From Kordiimonas lipolytica (lineage in GTDB: Bacteria; Pseudomonadota; Alphaproteobacteria; Sphingomonadales; Kordiimonadaceae), in the NCBI RefSeq assembly GCF_001550065.1, contig NZ_LRUB01000017.1:248001-312000 (forward strand): a stretch of DNA of 64,000 nucleotides, read 5' to 3'. A program made the translations under genes and the position numbers. The notes beneath the pieces were generated by a model. It did not search any database. It worked only from the letters and a program-made list of their open reading frames with translations, and was not told the origin of the DNA. Shown here one piece after another: positions 1 to 8,678 of the stretch (its first letter is position 1; every line of letters starts with the position of its first letter).

Positions 1-55
1 TGACGCCAATAATCAGCGTCAAAATGAAAAGTCCCTGAAGAATGGCTTTGGTCAT
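1..55 (-). CDS. Partial N-terminus of a small membrane or exported protein
   Basis: Only the first 18 codons lie in the window; the gene continues past the left edge. It begins MTKAILQGLFILTLIIGV, a basic start followed by a hydrophobic run, so it is an inner-membrane segment or a signal peptide. The ATG is preceded by an AGGGGAG Shine-Dalgarno at good distance, which is the main reason to call it real. The family cannot be told from this fragment. Confidence 0.5.
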   Translation of the reverse strand, partial: MTKAILQGLFILTLIIGV

Positions 56-152
56 GGCTCGACTCCCCTTTTTGTCGGGCTTCAGAGTGATGCCAAAATG
101 TAAAAAAAGGTTGAATGTTGGCTCGATATTTCAACTTTTACGATGAAGGGCT

Positions 153-893
153 TTACGCAGTGAAAACGCGGTCACGTCCCAGGCGCTTGGCTTCATACAT
201 GGCGGCGTCGGCGCGCTCGGCGAAGGATTTTGCGCCTTCGTCTGTCGCCAGTGTGACCACGCCCAGAGACATAGTGACGGACAGCTCTGTGGTCCCGTCA
301 ACCGTCACGGTCAATTCATGCATGACTTCCCGGAGTCGTTCGGCCAGTTGGGTGGCCTGCTCGAGCGATGTGTGCGGCAGGAGGACGGCAAACTCTTCCC
401 CGCCGACCCTGGCCAAAAGCTCGTTCCGGCGCAGCACGCCTGAAACGCATTCTGCAACGGCCAAAAGCACCATATCGCCCGCGCCGTGGCCATAGGTATC
501 ATTGACCCGTTTAAAATGATCCAGGTCGAAAAACACCAGCGAAAGCGGCGTGCCCTGGCGGCGGGCATCAATGATTTCTGCATCAAGGCGATCGCGGAAG
601 TGCCTCAGGTTATAGAGGCCCGTAAGCGTATCCCGGAGCGACCTTTGTTGCATCAGGCTTTCCTGTTTGCCGACATAGGACCCAAAAACAGCGAAGACAA
701 GCATGGTGCCGAAGAGCATATAAAGATAGAGAGGCAGGTTTTCGGAAATGTCGGTTCGCAGGTTGATGCCGCGCAGCAGCTGAATGCAGGCCCAACCAAG
801 GGGTGCGCCGCTGCCCATGATCATGCCTTGAAGCGTGCGCCATATGATCAGGCGGCGTGCTGTGCGGTTGGATAGTACCTGCCTGTAATGCAT
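153..893 (-). CDS. Membrane-anchored diguanylate cyclase (GGEEF)
   Basis: A 246-residue protein that should make cyclic di-GMP from two GTP. Two hydrophobic segments (about residues 20-42 and 53-74) precede a GGDEF domain from about residue 85 to the end. The active-site loop is GGEEF at 164-168, and the metal/substrate segment FFDLDHFKRVNDTYGH lies at 121-136, so catalysis should be intact. The inhibitory I-site, normally RxxD, reads RRNE (155-158), so product feedback may be weak. No dedicated sensor domain is visible; input would come through the membrane part. An AGG-rich Shine-Dalgarno precedes the ATG. The gene stands alone, downstream of a convergently read binding-protein cluster. Confidence 0.9.
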   Translation of the reverse strand: MHYRQVLSNRTARRLIIWRTLQGMIMGSGAPLGWACIQLLRGINLRTDISENLPLYLYMLFGTMLVFAVFGSYVGKQESLMQQRSLRDTLTGLYNLRHFRDRLDAEIIDARRQGTPLSLVFFDLDHFKRVNDTYGHGAGDMVLLAVAECVSGVLRRNELLARVGGEEFAVLLPHTSLEQATQLAERLREVMHELTVTVDGTTELSVTMSLGVVTLATDEGAKSFAERADAAMYEAKRLGRDRVFTA

Positions 894-958
894 GGGCCCC
901 TCATTTCCCCTTGCCCCCGTTGATGTTTTTTAGCGCGGTCCGGTTGTGATACCAACCT

Positions 959-1723
959 TTAGTTTCCTGTTCGAAGCGGCACAGCGATTACCCCAGGCAT
1001 GGTCAGGTGGCTCTGCATGTCACCGTCCCTTATCATATCCTTGATAGCCTTTGTCAGGGCGGGGATCTTGTCTGCGTGGCGGGGCTGTAGCAGGTGATAG
1101 AAGGGTTCTGTGGCCCAACGGGTGCTGGTCAGTTTGTCTGCGTCTTCGCCAAAGGCAGCTATGACGTTGGGTTCATGGGCACTGCTGGTGGCGTAAACCT
1201 GGATGCGGCCATGCTCCAGAAGGGCTTTCACCTGGCTGCCACCAGTGATGGCGAAGGGCTTGCCACCCATGAGCGGAATATGGGTTTCAATCCAGCGGAA
1301 TCCCGCCCGGTAGCCCACGGTAAGCCCCTTGAGGTCTGCGGGATTACCAGAAAAGCCACTTTTCTTCAGCCAGATCAGGCGCGCCTCAAGGCCAAAAATG
1401 GCCTGCTGTACAATCTGCTGCTCAAGCCCGCGTGTGGTTATATATTCCGATGGCCGAAACCAGTCGCCGTCCAGCTCACCGTTTGCCATCAGTTGCTCGA
1501 TCCGCTTTGGCGACATGGCGATGGAGTTGGCGCACAGGCCGGCGCGGCTATAAAGGTCGGTCATGAGCTTTTCGAAAGCTGCATAATGGGCGCCGAGTGT
1601 CTCATCGGCACCCAATTTCAGGCAGAGTGGGCTGCTTGGAGAAGGCGTGGATTTTTCAGGTTGGGCAAATGCTGCACCCCCAAACACCAAACCGGCAAGC
1701 AGGCAATGCAGCATCTGTTTCAT
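959..1723 (-). CDS. Periplasmic substrate-binding-like protein (orphan)
   Basis: A 254-residue exported protein with a clear signal peptide (MKQMLHCLLAGLVFGGAAFA) followed by a type-II periplasmic-binding fold of the amino-acid/PhnD-like kind. I chose the ATG at 1723 because a GAGGAG Shine-Dalgarno sits 9 nt upstream and the signal peptide starts there; the frame is open further upstream but inside the LysR gene. It follows the LysR stop by only 4 nt, so the two are probably cotranscribed. No permease or ATPase gene is near, so it may serve as a sensor, or belong to an expanded family with no transport role. The ligand is unknown. Confidence 0.75.
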   Translation of the reverse strand: MKQMLHCLLAGLVFGGAAFAQPEKSTPSPSSPLCLKLGADETLGAHYAAFEKLMTDLYSRAGLCANSIAMSPKRIEQLMANGELDGDWFRPSEYITTRGLEQQIVQQAIFGLEARLIWLKKSGFSGNPADLKGLTVGYRAGFRWIETHIPLMGGKPFAITGGSQVKALLEHGRIQVYATSSAHEPNVIAAFGEDADKLTSTRWATEPFYHLLQPRHADKIPALTKAIKDMIRDGDMQSHLTMPGVIAVPLRTGN

Positions 1724-1727
1724 GGGC

Positions 1728-2651
1728 TTACTCCTCGATTGGCGCAGCCTGGTTCCCTGTCTCTGAACGGATCCAGTCGATAAAGTCCTGAACGCGTTCA
1801 TTCTTCAGCTTATCTTCCGGGCAGACGATATAGTGCGCGAAATTGATCGGCACTGCCTCGCCAAACGGCTTAACCAGCCTTCCGGCCTTCAGGTCTTCCT
1901 CGGCAATGGCTGACCGTGCGAGCAGAACGCCGCGACCGGCAACAGCAGCCTCAATCGCTAAGGCGTGGTTGTTGAAGTGCAGCGCAGGCATGCCCTCTGG
2001 CACTTCAACGCCTGCAGCCTTCATCCACATGGCCCAGGTGGGGACGCTGTCGTCTTCGGCTGTGCTGTCATCATGGATCAGTGTGTGCTTTAAAATGGCG
2101 CATGGGCTTGATGCATCGGGTTGGCCCTCAAGCAGTTCCGGTGCGCAAACAGGGAAGACCGTTTCCCGAAGGATTTCCTCCTGGTAAAGGCCAGTATAGT
2201 TTCCAAGCCCATAGCGGATCGCGATATCAACATCCTCGGCCTTGAAGTCCGTGATTTGCATGGTGGCTGAGATTTTCACAATCGCATCCGGGCGACGCTC
2301 ATAATAGCTTGCAAGCCTTGGCACCAGCCATTTGCTGGCGAAGGAGGGCGACACGCTGACCTTCAGTACATTAGAGGTTTTCGATTCCGTCAGGATATCG
2401 ACGGCTTCTTCCATACGCTCGAAGCCTTCCTTGAGGGGCGCGAGCGACAGTTGCGCGGCCTCTGTAAGGACAAGCGAGCGGTTGGTGCGGCGGAATAGTT
2501 CCACACCCAGGAAGTCCTCCAGCGAGCGAATCTGCTGGCTGATCGCCGCTGGCGTTACCGAAAGGTCATCGGCGGCGAGCTTAAAGCTCATATGACGGGC
2601 AGCAGCATCGAAGGCACGTAAAGCATTCAGGGGTAACAGGGAGCGTTTCAT
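1728..2651 (-). CDS. LysR-family transcriptional regulator, GcvA-like
   Basis: A 307-residue regulator with an N-terminal winged helix-turn-helix (residues about 3-62; LPLNALRAFDAAARHMSFK is typical of the GcvA/AmpR branch) and a C-terminal effector-binding domain. The frame could begin at a TTG two codons earlier, but ATG at 2651 with an AGG about 8 nt upstream is preferred. It is not divergent from its neighbour, as many LysR genes are. Instead the orphan binding protein follows directly, so it may control that gene and itself. The effector is not known. Confidence 0.85.
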   Translation of the reverse strand: MKRSLLPLNALRAFDAAARHMSFKLAADDLSVTPAAISQQIRSLEDFLGVELFRRTNRSLVLTEAAQLSLAPLKEGFERMEEAVDILTESKTSNVLKVSVSPSFASKWLVPRLASYYERRPDAIVKISATMQITDFKAEDVDIAIRYGLGNYTGLYQEEILRETVFPVCAPELLEGQPDASSPCAILKHTLIHDDSTAEDDSVPTWAMWMKAAGVEVPEGMPALHFNNHALAIEAAVAGRGVLLARSAIAEEDLKAGRLVKPFGEAVPINFAHYIVCPEDKLKNERVQDFIDWIRSETGNQAAPIEE

Positions 2652-2742
2652 AAACAAACCTGCGTTAGAAAAACTAATTCACTACATCATAGGCACTTGA
2701 TGCGCGAGCGCAAAGATTTTCTTGATGAACTGGCGATTTTTT

Positions 2743-2768
2743 TGACCGAAAAATGGACTTTTCGGTCA
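2743..2768 (-). terminator. Perfect 10-bp inverted repeat after cysH
   Basis: TGACCGAAAA at 2743-2752 and TTTTCGGTCA at 2759-2768 form a perfect 10-bp stem with a 6-nt loop, starting 2 nt past the cysH stop. The strand leaving cysH has no U-tract after the stem, so it is either a weak terminator/3'-end stabiliser or a dyad for a regulator. Confidence 0.45.
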
Positions 2769-2770
2769 GG

Positions 2771-3523
2771 TTAGCCCTTTGAAAGAATACGGCTATTCTC
2801 AGCCAAGCTTAAGTGAATGCCGCATTCGGTCTTGGTCTGACCGCGCCAGCGACCAGCCCGTTCGTCCTCGCCGTCCGATACTCGGTCGGTGCAGGGCATG
2901 CAGCCGATCGATGCGAAGCCTTCGGCTACCAGGGGGTGGTCTGGCAGGCTCACACGCTCTTTATAATCAAGCACGTCATCCTTGGTCCAGAAGGCCAGCG
3001 GGTTCACCTTTACCCGGCCATCGGATGCCTCAAAATGCGGCAGCAGGCTGCGGACGCCGCCCTGATAGCGCTTGCGGCCAGAGCCCCAACCCTCAAAACC
3101 CTCAAGAACACGGGCCATTGGTGCCACCTTACGGATATAGCAGCATTTGTTCGGGTTCTGGTTCCAGAGTGCGCCCTTTGGGTCGTCGCGTTGCACGTCA
3201 TTGACGTCAGGCGAGATGGAGCGCACGTCCGTCAGGCCTAAAAGGTCGATCAACTGGTCGCGGTAGCGCTTGGTTTCGCCAAACAGCTTGCCGGTATCCA
3301 AGAACAGCACGGGGATGTCCTTTGATACTTGCGACGCGATGTGCAGGAGCACGGCCGATTCCGCCCCAAAGGAAGACACCAGAGCGAACCGGCGGCCGAA
3401 GTATTTGAGCGCCCCGTCGATTACTTCTTCCGGCTCTACGTTGGCGTAGCGCGCGTCGAGGTAATCCACAGCGGTGAGCGGATCAAAAAAGTCAGCTGTC
3501 TTCAGGGCGGGGGCGGCGGTCAC
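2771..3523 (-). CDS. cysH: Assimilatory adenylyl-sulfate (APS) reductase
   Basis: A 250-residue cytoplasmic enzyme that reduces activated sulfate to sulfite with thioredoxin. The four cysteines that hold a [4Fe-4S] cluster in APS-type reductases are present: CC at 127-128 and CxxC at 208/211. The catalytic cysteine is in the C-terminal TECGIHL (C234). The cluster cysteines point to APS rather than PAPS as substrate. The start is GTG at 3523, with a GAGAGGA Shine-Dalgarno; it overlaps the stop of the DUF934 gene by 4 nt, so translation is probably coupled. It is the last gene of the sulfur operon running from cysG. Confidence 0.95.
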   Translation of the reverse strand: MTAAPALKTADFFDPLTAVDYLDARYANVEPEEVIDGALKYFGRRFALVSSFGAESAVLLHIASQVSKDIPVLFLDTGKLFGETKRYRDQLIDLLGLTDVRSISPDVNDVQRDDPKGALWNQNPNKCCYIRKVAPMARVLEGFEGWGSGRKRYQGGVRSLLPHFEASDGRVKVNPLAFWTKDDVLDYKERVSLPDHPLVAEGFASIGCMPCTDRVSDGEDERAGRWRGQTKTECGIHLSLAENSRILSKG

Positions 3524-4029
3524 GATGCTTTCCTCTCCTGATCTTTGCCGTGGCGGGCATGCGCCAGCGACACCTGACCGGTATAGTCGGTCTGGTAGAA
3601 GGCATCGAAACGCTTGAGCGCTGCCTTGAACGAGGCTTCGCGGGTGTCAGCCACTTCGACAGTGTCGAAGCCTGCGCGCAGAAGGAACAGCGCTTGATCG
3701 GGGATCACGGGGCCTGTGGCGCGGATTTCGCCCTTGAAGCCCAGGTCTTTCCGAAGCCGTACGGCCAGTGAAAAGCCGCGGCCATCACCAAATGCCGGGA
3801 AGTCGATCACGACAAAGGCGAGCTTGTTCATCAGTGGTGCAAGGTCTGTGTAATTGGTGTCCGTTGCCAGCACGGCACCCACGGGGCCCGCGACCTTGAA
3901 GAAGTCGTCACCTTCATCCTTGAGGCGCGAAAGCGGCACGGCAACAGCCGCTGCTTCGTATGGCGTCTGGTCTTCAGCGAGGACCGCAAAGTCCCCTGCT
4001 TGAATACCTGTCAGATTAACGAGTGCCAT
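3520..4029 (-). CDS. DUF934 protein of the sulfite-reduction operon
   Basis: A 169-residue protein of the DUF934 family, usually found between sulfite reductase and cysH in proteobacteria. It is thought to be accessory; its biochemical role is not established. The frame is open to 4107, but ATG at 4029 carries a textbook AAGGAGG Shine-Dalgarno and overlaps the end of the sulfite reductase gene by 14 nt. It ends in a 4-nt overlap with cysH. There is no signal peptide or membrane segment, so it should be cytoplasmic. Confidence 0.85.
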   Translation of the reverse strand: MALVNLTGIQAGDFAVLAEDQTPYEAAAVAVPLSRLKDEGDDFFKVAGPVGAVLATDTNYTDLAPLMNKLAFVVIDFPAFGDGRGFSLAVRLRKDLGFKGEIRATGPVIPDQALFLLRAGFDTVEVADTREASFKAALKRFDAFYQTDYTGQVSLAHARHGKDQERKAS

Positions 4030-5671
4030 AAACAGCCTCCTTGAATACGTCTGGGCCCACTCGGCGGTATGTCGCCAGGAATTCTTCGCCCTCATTGCGT
4101 TCGCCAAGGTAAACGGCGACTACTTTTTCAACGGCATCGATGATGCCAATCTCGTCAAAGCCGGGGCCGAGGATCGCGGCTTTGGATGCGTCTTCCGCGC
4201 CCGAGCCACCGAGCAGAAGTTGGTAGTTTTCCTCGCCCTTGCGGTCGACACCCAGGATGCCGATGTGGCCGGCGTGGTGGTGCCCGCAAGAATTGATGCA
4301 GCCGGAAATCTTGATCTTCAGCGGGCCGATGTCCTGCAGGCGCTTGAAGTCGTCAAAGCGCTTGCCCAGTTCCTGCGCCAGCGGGATCGACCGGGCATTC
4401 GCAAGCGAGCAATAGTCCAGCCCCGGGCAGGCGATCATGTCGGTCAGCAGCCCGGCGTTTGGAATGCCCAGGCCAGCTTCGTCTAGGTCCGTCCAGATGG
4501 CGGGCAGGTCCTTTTTCGCCACATGGGGCAGGATCAGGTTCTGCTCGTGGCTGATCCGAAGCTCGCCTTGGCTATATTCGTCAGCCAGTGCTGCAACCAG
4601 GTCCATCTGCTCGGCTGTAGCGTCACCCGGGATGCCACCGTGCGGTTTCAGGCTGATCGTCACATTCACATGGCCGGGCACTTTGTGCTGATTGGTGTTG
4701 TTCTTGAGCCAGGCGTCAAAAAGGAAGTTCTTGCTTGCTAACTCGTCCACGGCAGGAACATTATCTGACAGCACCTGCAGCGGTGGAGGCGCGAAGAAGG
4801 CCTTGATGCGCGCGGCTTCCTCAGCCGGGAAGTCGATCGGCAGGTCTTTGATCTTCTGCCATTCTTCTTCCGTCTGACGGGCATACTCGTCTGCGCCTAG
4901 CGCATCCACGAGAATTTTGATCCGCGCCTTGTATTTATTGTCGCGGCGGCCCTGTTCGTTATAAACGCGCAGGATGGCTTCAAGGTAACTCAGCAGGTCG
5001 GCTTCCGGGAGGAAGTCGCGGATGGTTTTCGCAATCACCGGCGTCCGGCCCATGCCGCCGCCGACAAGCACTTCAAAGCCGATCTCGCCCGCGTCATTCT
5101 TTTTCACCACAAGGCCAATGTCATGCCATTTCACCGCTGCGCGGTCGATGTCCGCACCCGTGATGGCGATCTTGAACTTGCGCGGCAGGAACGAAAATTC
5201 CGGGTGGAAGCTGGACCACTGGCGGATCAGTTCGGCATAGGGGCGTGGGTCGGCGACCTCATCGGCGGTCGCGCCTGCGAACTGGTCGGTCGTCACGTTC
5301 CGGATACAGTTGCCGGACGTCTGGATAGCGTGCATTTCCACGTCTGCCAGTTCCTGCAGGATATCCGGCGTGTCCGACAGTTTCGGCCAGTTATATTGGA
5401 TATTCTGGCGCGTGGTGAAATGGCCATAGCCTTTGTCATACTTGCGCGCGATGTGTGCCAGTGTGCGCATCTGGTCGGCGGAAAGCGTGCCGTATGGCAC
5501 GGCCACACGCAGCATGTAGGCATGCAGTTGAAGGTAAAGGCCGTTCATTAGGCGGAGTGGCCGAAACTCTTCTTCCGTCAGTTCGCCGCGCACGCGGCGC
5601 TCAACCTGGTCGCGGAATTCCGCGACGCGGGAGTTCACAAGGGCATGATCATATTTATCGTAAGCATACAT
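4016..5671 (-). CDS. cysI: Sulfite/nitrite reductase haemoprotein (siroheme and [4Fe-4S])
   Basis: A 551-residue enzyme that should reduce sulfite to sulfide in the cytoplasm. The siroheme-[4Fe-4S] cysteines are all visible: C415 and C421 in CPGLDYC, and C458 and C462 in SGCINSCGHHH. The two ferredoxin-like half-domains of this family span the rest (for example the early TTRQNIQYNW segment). A nitrite reductase is possible from sequence alone, but flanking cysH, DUF934 and cysG argue for sulfite. No cysJ flavoprotein is present in the window, so the electron donor is encoded elsewhere or is a ferredoxin. Confidence 0.92.
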   Translation of the reverse strand: MYAYDKYDHALVNSRVAEFRDQVERRVRGELTEEEFRPLRLMNGLYLQLHAYMLRVAVPYGTLSADQMRTLAHIARKYDKGYGHFTTRQNIQYNWPKLSDTPDILQELADVEMHAIQTSGNCIRNVTTDQFAGATADEVADPRPYAELIRQWSSFHPEFSFLPRKFKIAITGADIDRAAVKWHDIGLVVKKNDAGEIGFEVLVGGGMGRTPVIAKTIRDFLPEADLLSYLEAILRVYNEQGRRDNKYKARIKILVDALGADEYARQTEEEWQKIKDLPIDFPAEEAARIKAFFAPPPLQVLSDNVPAVDELASKNFLFDAWLKNNTNQHKVPGHVNVTISLKPHGGIPGDATAEQMDLVAALADEYSQGELRISHEQNLILPHVAKKDLPAIWTDLDEAGLGIPNAGLLTDMIACPGLDYCSLANARSIPLAQELGKRFDDFKRLQDIGPLKIKISGCINSCGHHHAGHIGILGVDRKGEENYQLLLGGSGAEDASKAAILGPGFDEIGIIDAVEKVVAVYLGERNEGEEFLATYRRVGPDVFKEAVYGTR

Positions 5672-5683
5672 GTCTGATCGTCC

Positions 5684-6016
5684 TTAAAGGTCGGTTTGTT
5701 CCCATGTCGGCGAAACCTGGTATCCCAGATCCGGGCGCACACTTGGGCCCTGTGCCTGCATGGCGAATTTGATATGCGCGGGGTAGGGTTTGCCGCCCTT
5801 TTCCGTGGCGTCGATCACCTCAATCGACAGCACGTAGTTCTCGTCTGCGGATTTTTGCGCCAGGGCCTCAAGTGCCTCAACACCCGCTTCATCTGCGGCG
5901 ACAGCAGCTTCGCCCGCAATGGCAGACCATGTGCCGTCGGCTTTCATGAACACCACGCGGCCGTCCAGAAGGCGGTTCGCGACAATCATTTGTGGCCCTT
6001 TGATTTTTCTAGCCAT
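5684..6016 (-). CDS. DUF2849 small protein of the sulfur operon
   Basis: A 110-residue cytoplasmic protein of the DUF2849 family, known from alphaproteobacteria next to sulfite reductase; its function is unknown. I use ATG at 6016 because a GGAG Shine-Dalgarno lies about 8 nt upstream and MARKIKGPQMIVANRL is the conserved beginning; the longer frame to 6037 would run into cysG. It sits 12 nt upstream of cysI and 17 nt downstream of cysG. Confidence 0.85.
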   Translation of the reverse strand: MARKIKGPQMIVANRLLDGRVVFMKADGTWSAIAGEAAVAADEAGVEALEALAQKSADENYVLSIEVIDATEKGGKPYPAHIKFAMQAQGPSVRPDLGYQVSPTWEQTDL

Positions 6017-6033
6017 CTCAATACTCCATATCC

Positions 6034-7449
6034 TCAAGCTGTCGCGACCAGGCGATCAGTTTCTTTTGCGGCCCAGGCAAGGTCGGCAGCGGTCGAGACC
6101 ACATCACCGATCAGTAGAAGCGCAGGGCTCTTCACATTGTTCTTGGCAACCACTTCAGGCAGCGTCGCGAGCGTGCCGTAGAAGCGGCGTTCGTTGGCGC
6201 GGGTGCCGTTTTCAACCACGGCCACTGGCGTTGACGCCTTCACGCCTTCACCGATTAGGCCGGCGGAAATCTTTGGAGCGCCTTTGACACCCATATAAAC
6301 CGCAAGCGTCTGGCCGTCGCCCGCCAGGCGCGCCCAATCCTTGTAGGCGCCATCCTTCAGGTGGCCTGTGACAAGCGTGATGGAGCTTGCGTGCGCGCGG
6401 TCCGTTAACGGGATTTGCGTGGTGGCGGCAATGCCCTGAAAGGCGCTGATGCCGGGCACGACTTCCACATGAATGTCGTGGGCGCGGAGAGCGTCGAGTT
6501 CTTCACCTGCGCGGGCGAACAACAGGGGATCGCCACCCTTCAGGCGTACAACACGGCGGCCCTTGAGGGCTTCTTCCACGATTACGCGGTTGATGCCGTC
6601 CTGGCCGATACCGTGGTCGCCTTCGCGCTTGCCAACAAAGATCAGGTCTGCGTCGCGGCGGGCGAGGGCCAGCACGTCGCGGCTCACTAGCCGGTCGTAG
6701 ACAATCACGTCTGCTTGTTGGAGTGCACGGTGCGCCTTGATGGTCAGAAGGTCCGGGTCACCTGGGCCTGCGCCCACAAGCTGTACCTGGCCGGTGGTGG
6801 CACCCACACGGTGGCTTTTAGCGGCCTCTAGAACCAGGCGCTCCACCTCATGCTGGTCAAGGTCGGCATAGGTGCCGGCGTTGTCATAGAGGCGATCATA
6901 AAATAGTCTGCGGCGGGTTCCGTCAGGGATGATGGTCTTGACGCGAGCCCGGACAGCGCCCGCCGCAGCAGCAAGCACGCCAAGAGAAGGGGGCAGGAGT
7001 TTCTCAAGGCTGCTACGAAGGCGGCGCACAAACACTGGTGCGTCACCCCCGGAAGAGAAGGCCACCTGCAGCGGCCCGCGGGCAAATTGAGCAGGTGTCG
7101 TGAAATTCGATTTGGCTGGCTTGTCGATCACATTGACCGGCAGGTTGCGGGTGTTGGCGAGCCGAAGGATGCGTTCCTCGGTGATCTCGTCATCGGCGCC
7201 GATATAGACAAGCGTCTTGCCCTTCAGGTCATCTTCTGCAAACGGGCGGTCGTGGACCAGAAGGTCCCGGCCTGTGTCTTCAGGCAGCAGCCCGGCTTCC
7301 CGAAGCGCGTCTGTGGCGCCTGGCGCAATCACGCTGATGCGGGCTTGTGTTGGCGTGAACAGGCCCACCTTCGCCATGGCAGCCGATGTGGCGCCAACGA
7401 TCAGGATGTGATGCTTTTCAGCGGTCAAAAAAACAGGGATGCTCGACAT
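6034..7449 (-). CDS. cysG: Siroheme synthase (bifunctional CysG)
   Basis: A 471-residue fusion that builds siroheme, the cofactor of the neighbouring reductase. The N-terminal ~210 residues are the precorrin-2 dehydrogenase/ferrochelatase part (FSSGGDAPVFVRRLRSSLEK is characteristic). The C-terminal part is the SAM-dependent uroporphyrinogen-III methyltransferase (VGAGPGDPDLLTIKAHRAL, VRLKGGDPLLFARAGEE, VVPGISAFQG). The NAD-binding loop, usually GGGxVA, is altered here to GATSAAMA, so the dehydrogenase step may be weak; the methyltransferase looks complete. ATG at 7449 has a GAGGAG Shine-Dalgarno. It is the first gene of the operon, with its promoter in the AT-rich leader upstream. Confidence 0.93.
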   Translation of the reverse strand: MSSIPVFLTAEKHHILIVGATSAAMAKVGLFTPTQARISVIAPGATDALREAGLLPEDTGRDLLVHDRPFAEDDLKGKTLVYIGADDEITEERILRLANTRNLPVNVIDKPAKSNFTTPAQFARGPLQVAFSSGGDAPVFVRRLRSSLEKLLPPSLGVLAAAAGAVRARVKTIIPDGTRRRLFYDRLYDNAGTYADLDQHEVERLVLEAAKSHRVGATTGQVQLVGAGPGDPDLLTIKAHRALQQADVIVYDRLVSRDVLALARRDADLIFVGKREGDHGIGQDGINRVIVEEALKGRRVVRLKGGDPLLFARAGEELDALRAHDIHVEVVPGISAFQGIAATTQIPLTDRAHASSITLVTGHLKDGAYKDWARLAGDGQTLAVYMGVKGAPKISAGLIGEGVKASTPVAVVENGTRANERRFYGTLATLPEVVAKNNVKSPALLLIGDVVSTAADLAWAAKETDRLVATA

Positions 7450-7922
7450 AGCCCTATACTCCTCGCGTCAATCCTGCACGCTTCAGCTTCAATTCCTGCC
7501 AGGGGCCGAAGGGTGCTTCTTCAGTGGTTCCATACATAGGCGTGGCTGCCCAGCGAAACAAACGAGAAGAATTTAGGGGTATCAGTAGAAAATTTATACT
7601 CAATAAATAGTGATATCACCTATTAATAAAAATAATATTCTAAAATAACTGATTTTTTAAAATGGTGAATTTGAGAAAAGCTGCTCGCTAGAATGGATGG
7701 CGACGGAATGGCGCTGGAATGAAATGCCAGTGTGAACATAATTTTAGCGTGAATAATCCAAAGTCATGCTTGTGAAGGGTTCTGAGTAGAAATATTTTCT
7801 TCGTCGATTCTTGCGAAAAGATAAAAAGCACGCCGAAGGCAGGATTCAAACAACGAAGTTCCCGATTGGCAGGGGAGCGGAAATCTGGCAGCTTTCCCTA
7901 TGGGGAAAAGGGGAGAATAATT
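7450..7922. other. 473-nt intergenic leader between divergent cysG and a membrane-protein gene
   Basis: No convincing gene is present: the frames that cross it lack a Shine-Dalgarno or run antisense to neighbours. The centre (about 7560-7680) is much more AT-rich than the surroundings and probably carries the cysG operon promoter. It contains a short perfect palindrome (listed separately). The right half should hold the promoter of the gene starting at 7923. Confidence 0.6.
7610..7619. promoter_or_regulatory. Palindrome GTGATATCAC upstream of the sulfur operon
   Basis: A perfect 10-bp palindrome lies in the AT-rich part of the leader, about 160 nt before the cysG start. It could be an operator for the sulfur genes; no known regulator motif was matched, and a palindrome this short can occur by chance. 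Confidence 0.25.
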
Positions 7923-8612
7923 ATGGGGACCACGCAAACCGGTCGCAGTTTCTATGTGGGTATGGGTGTCGCCCTGATCCTGCTGTCCTTTCTGGGCTTT
8001 GGCCCTTTCATGTATGAACGGTTCGCCACTGGCGGCGAGATGAGCCCGATGCTGGCGATGCACGGTGTCTTGTTCTTCGGTTGGCTTGTTCTTTACACCT
8101 ATCAGGCCTCGCTGGTCCGTGCGCGAAACCTCAGGAAACATATGGTGCTTGGCAAGGCCAGTATTGCTCTCGCTATTGCTATGGCGGTGGTTTCGGTTGT
8201 TGTGACGGGGGAGGTGTTCGCCCGCGGCGAAAGCAGCGCAACGCCGTTTTCGCCCGAGCAGTTCGTCATGCTGCCGCTGATGGATATTACGCTCTTTGTC
8301 GTCTATTACAGCTTGGCTGTTTTAAACCGGAAAGTGCCTGAGACCCACAAGCGCCTGATGCTGCTTGTCGGCATCATGATGATGGACCCGGCGACAGGCA
8401 GGCTTGGCCTGACGCTTGGGTTTGCGCCAATCGGTCTTTTGTTCCACTTCGGGCTTATCGCTGCCTTGTGCGTCTATGACCAGAGGACACTTGGGCGCGT
8501 GCATAAGGTGTCATTGATCGCTGGGCTCGTGCTTGCGGCGCGGTATGTGGCCTTTTTCGCCATTGGCCCGACCGAGGCCTGGGCCAGCTTTGCGCGAATG
8601 CTTCTGGGCTAG
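7923..8612 (+). CDS. Uncharacterised polytopic membrane protein
   Basis: A 229-residue protein made of about six to seven hydrophobic segments, with histidines at membrane edges (AMHGVLFFGWLVLYTYQ, RKHMVLGKAS). Such histidines recall small haem-binding or DUF2306-like membrane proteins, but I do not recognise the family. ATG at 7923 is chosen for the AAGGGGAG Shine-Dalgarno about 9 nt upstream; the frame upstream of it is not protein-like. It stands alone, 66 nt before ung on the same strand. Confidence 0.7.
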   Translation: MGTTQTGRSFYVGMGVALILLSFLGFGPFMYERFATGGEMSPMLAMHGVLFFGWLVLYTYQASLVRARNLRKHMVLGKASIALAIAMAVVSVVVTGEVFARGESSATPFSPEQFVMLPLMDITLFVVYYSLAVLNRKVPETHKRLMLLVGIMMMDPATGRLGLTLGFAPIGLLFHFGLIAALCVYDQRTLGRVHKVSLIAGLVLAARYVAFFAIGPTEAWASFARMLLG

Positions 8613-8678
8613 GCAATCTAGCTGTTTCCTCCGCCGCCCTCTCTCGTGTAAGAAGGGCTTTAGGCAGGGGAGTATTGT

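Noticed and set aside
2743..2768. A normal rho-independent terminator for cysH
   Set aside because: The stem is perfect, but the strand after it has As rather than Ts, so it is listed only as a weak hairpin.
7764..8141. 125-codon minus-strand frame opposite the membrane-protein gene
   Set aside because: It is antisense to a gene with a good ribosome site and hydrophobic helices; its own product looks random.
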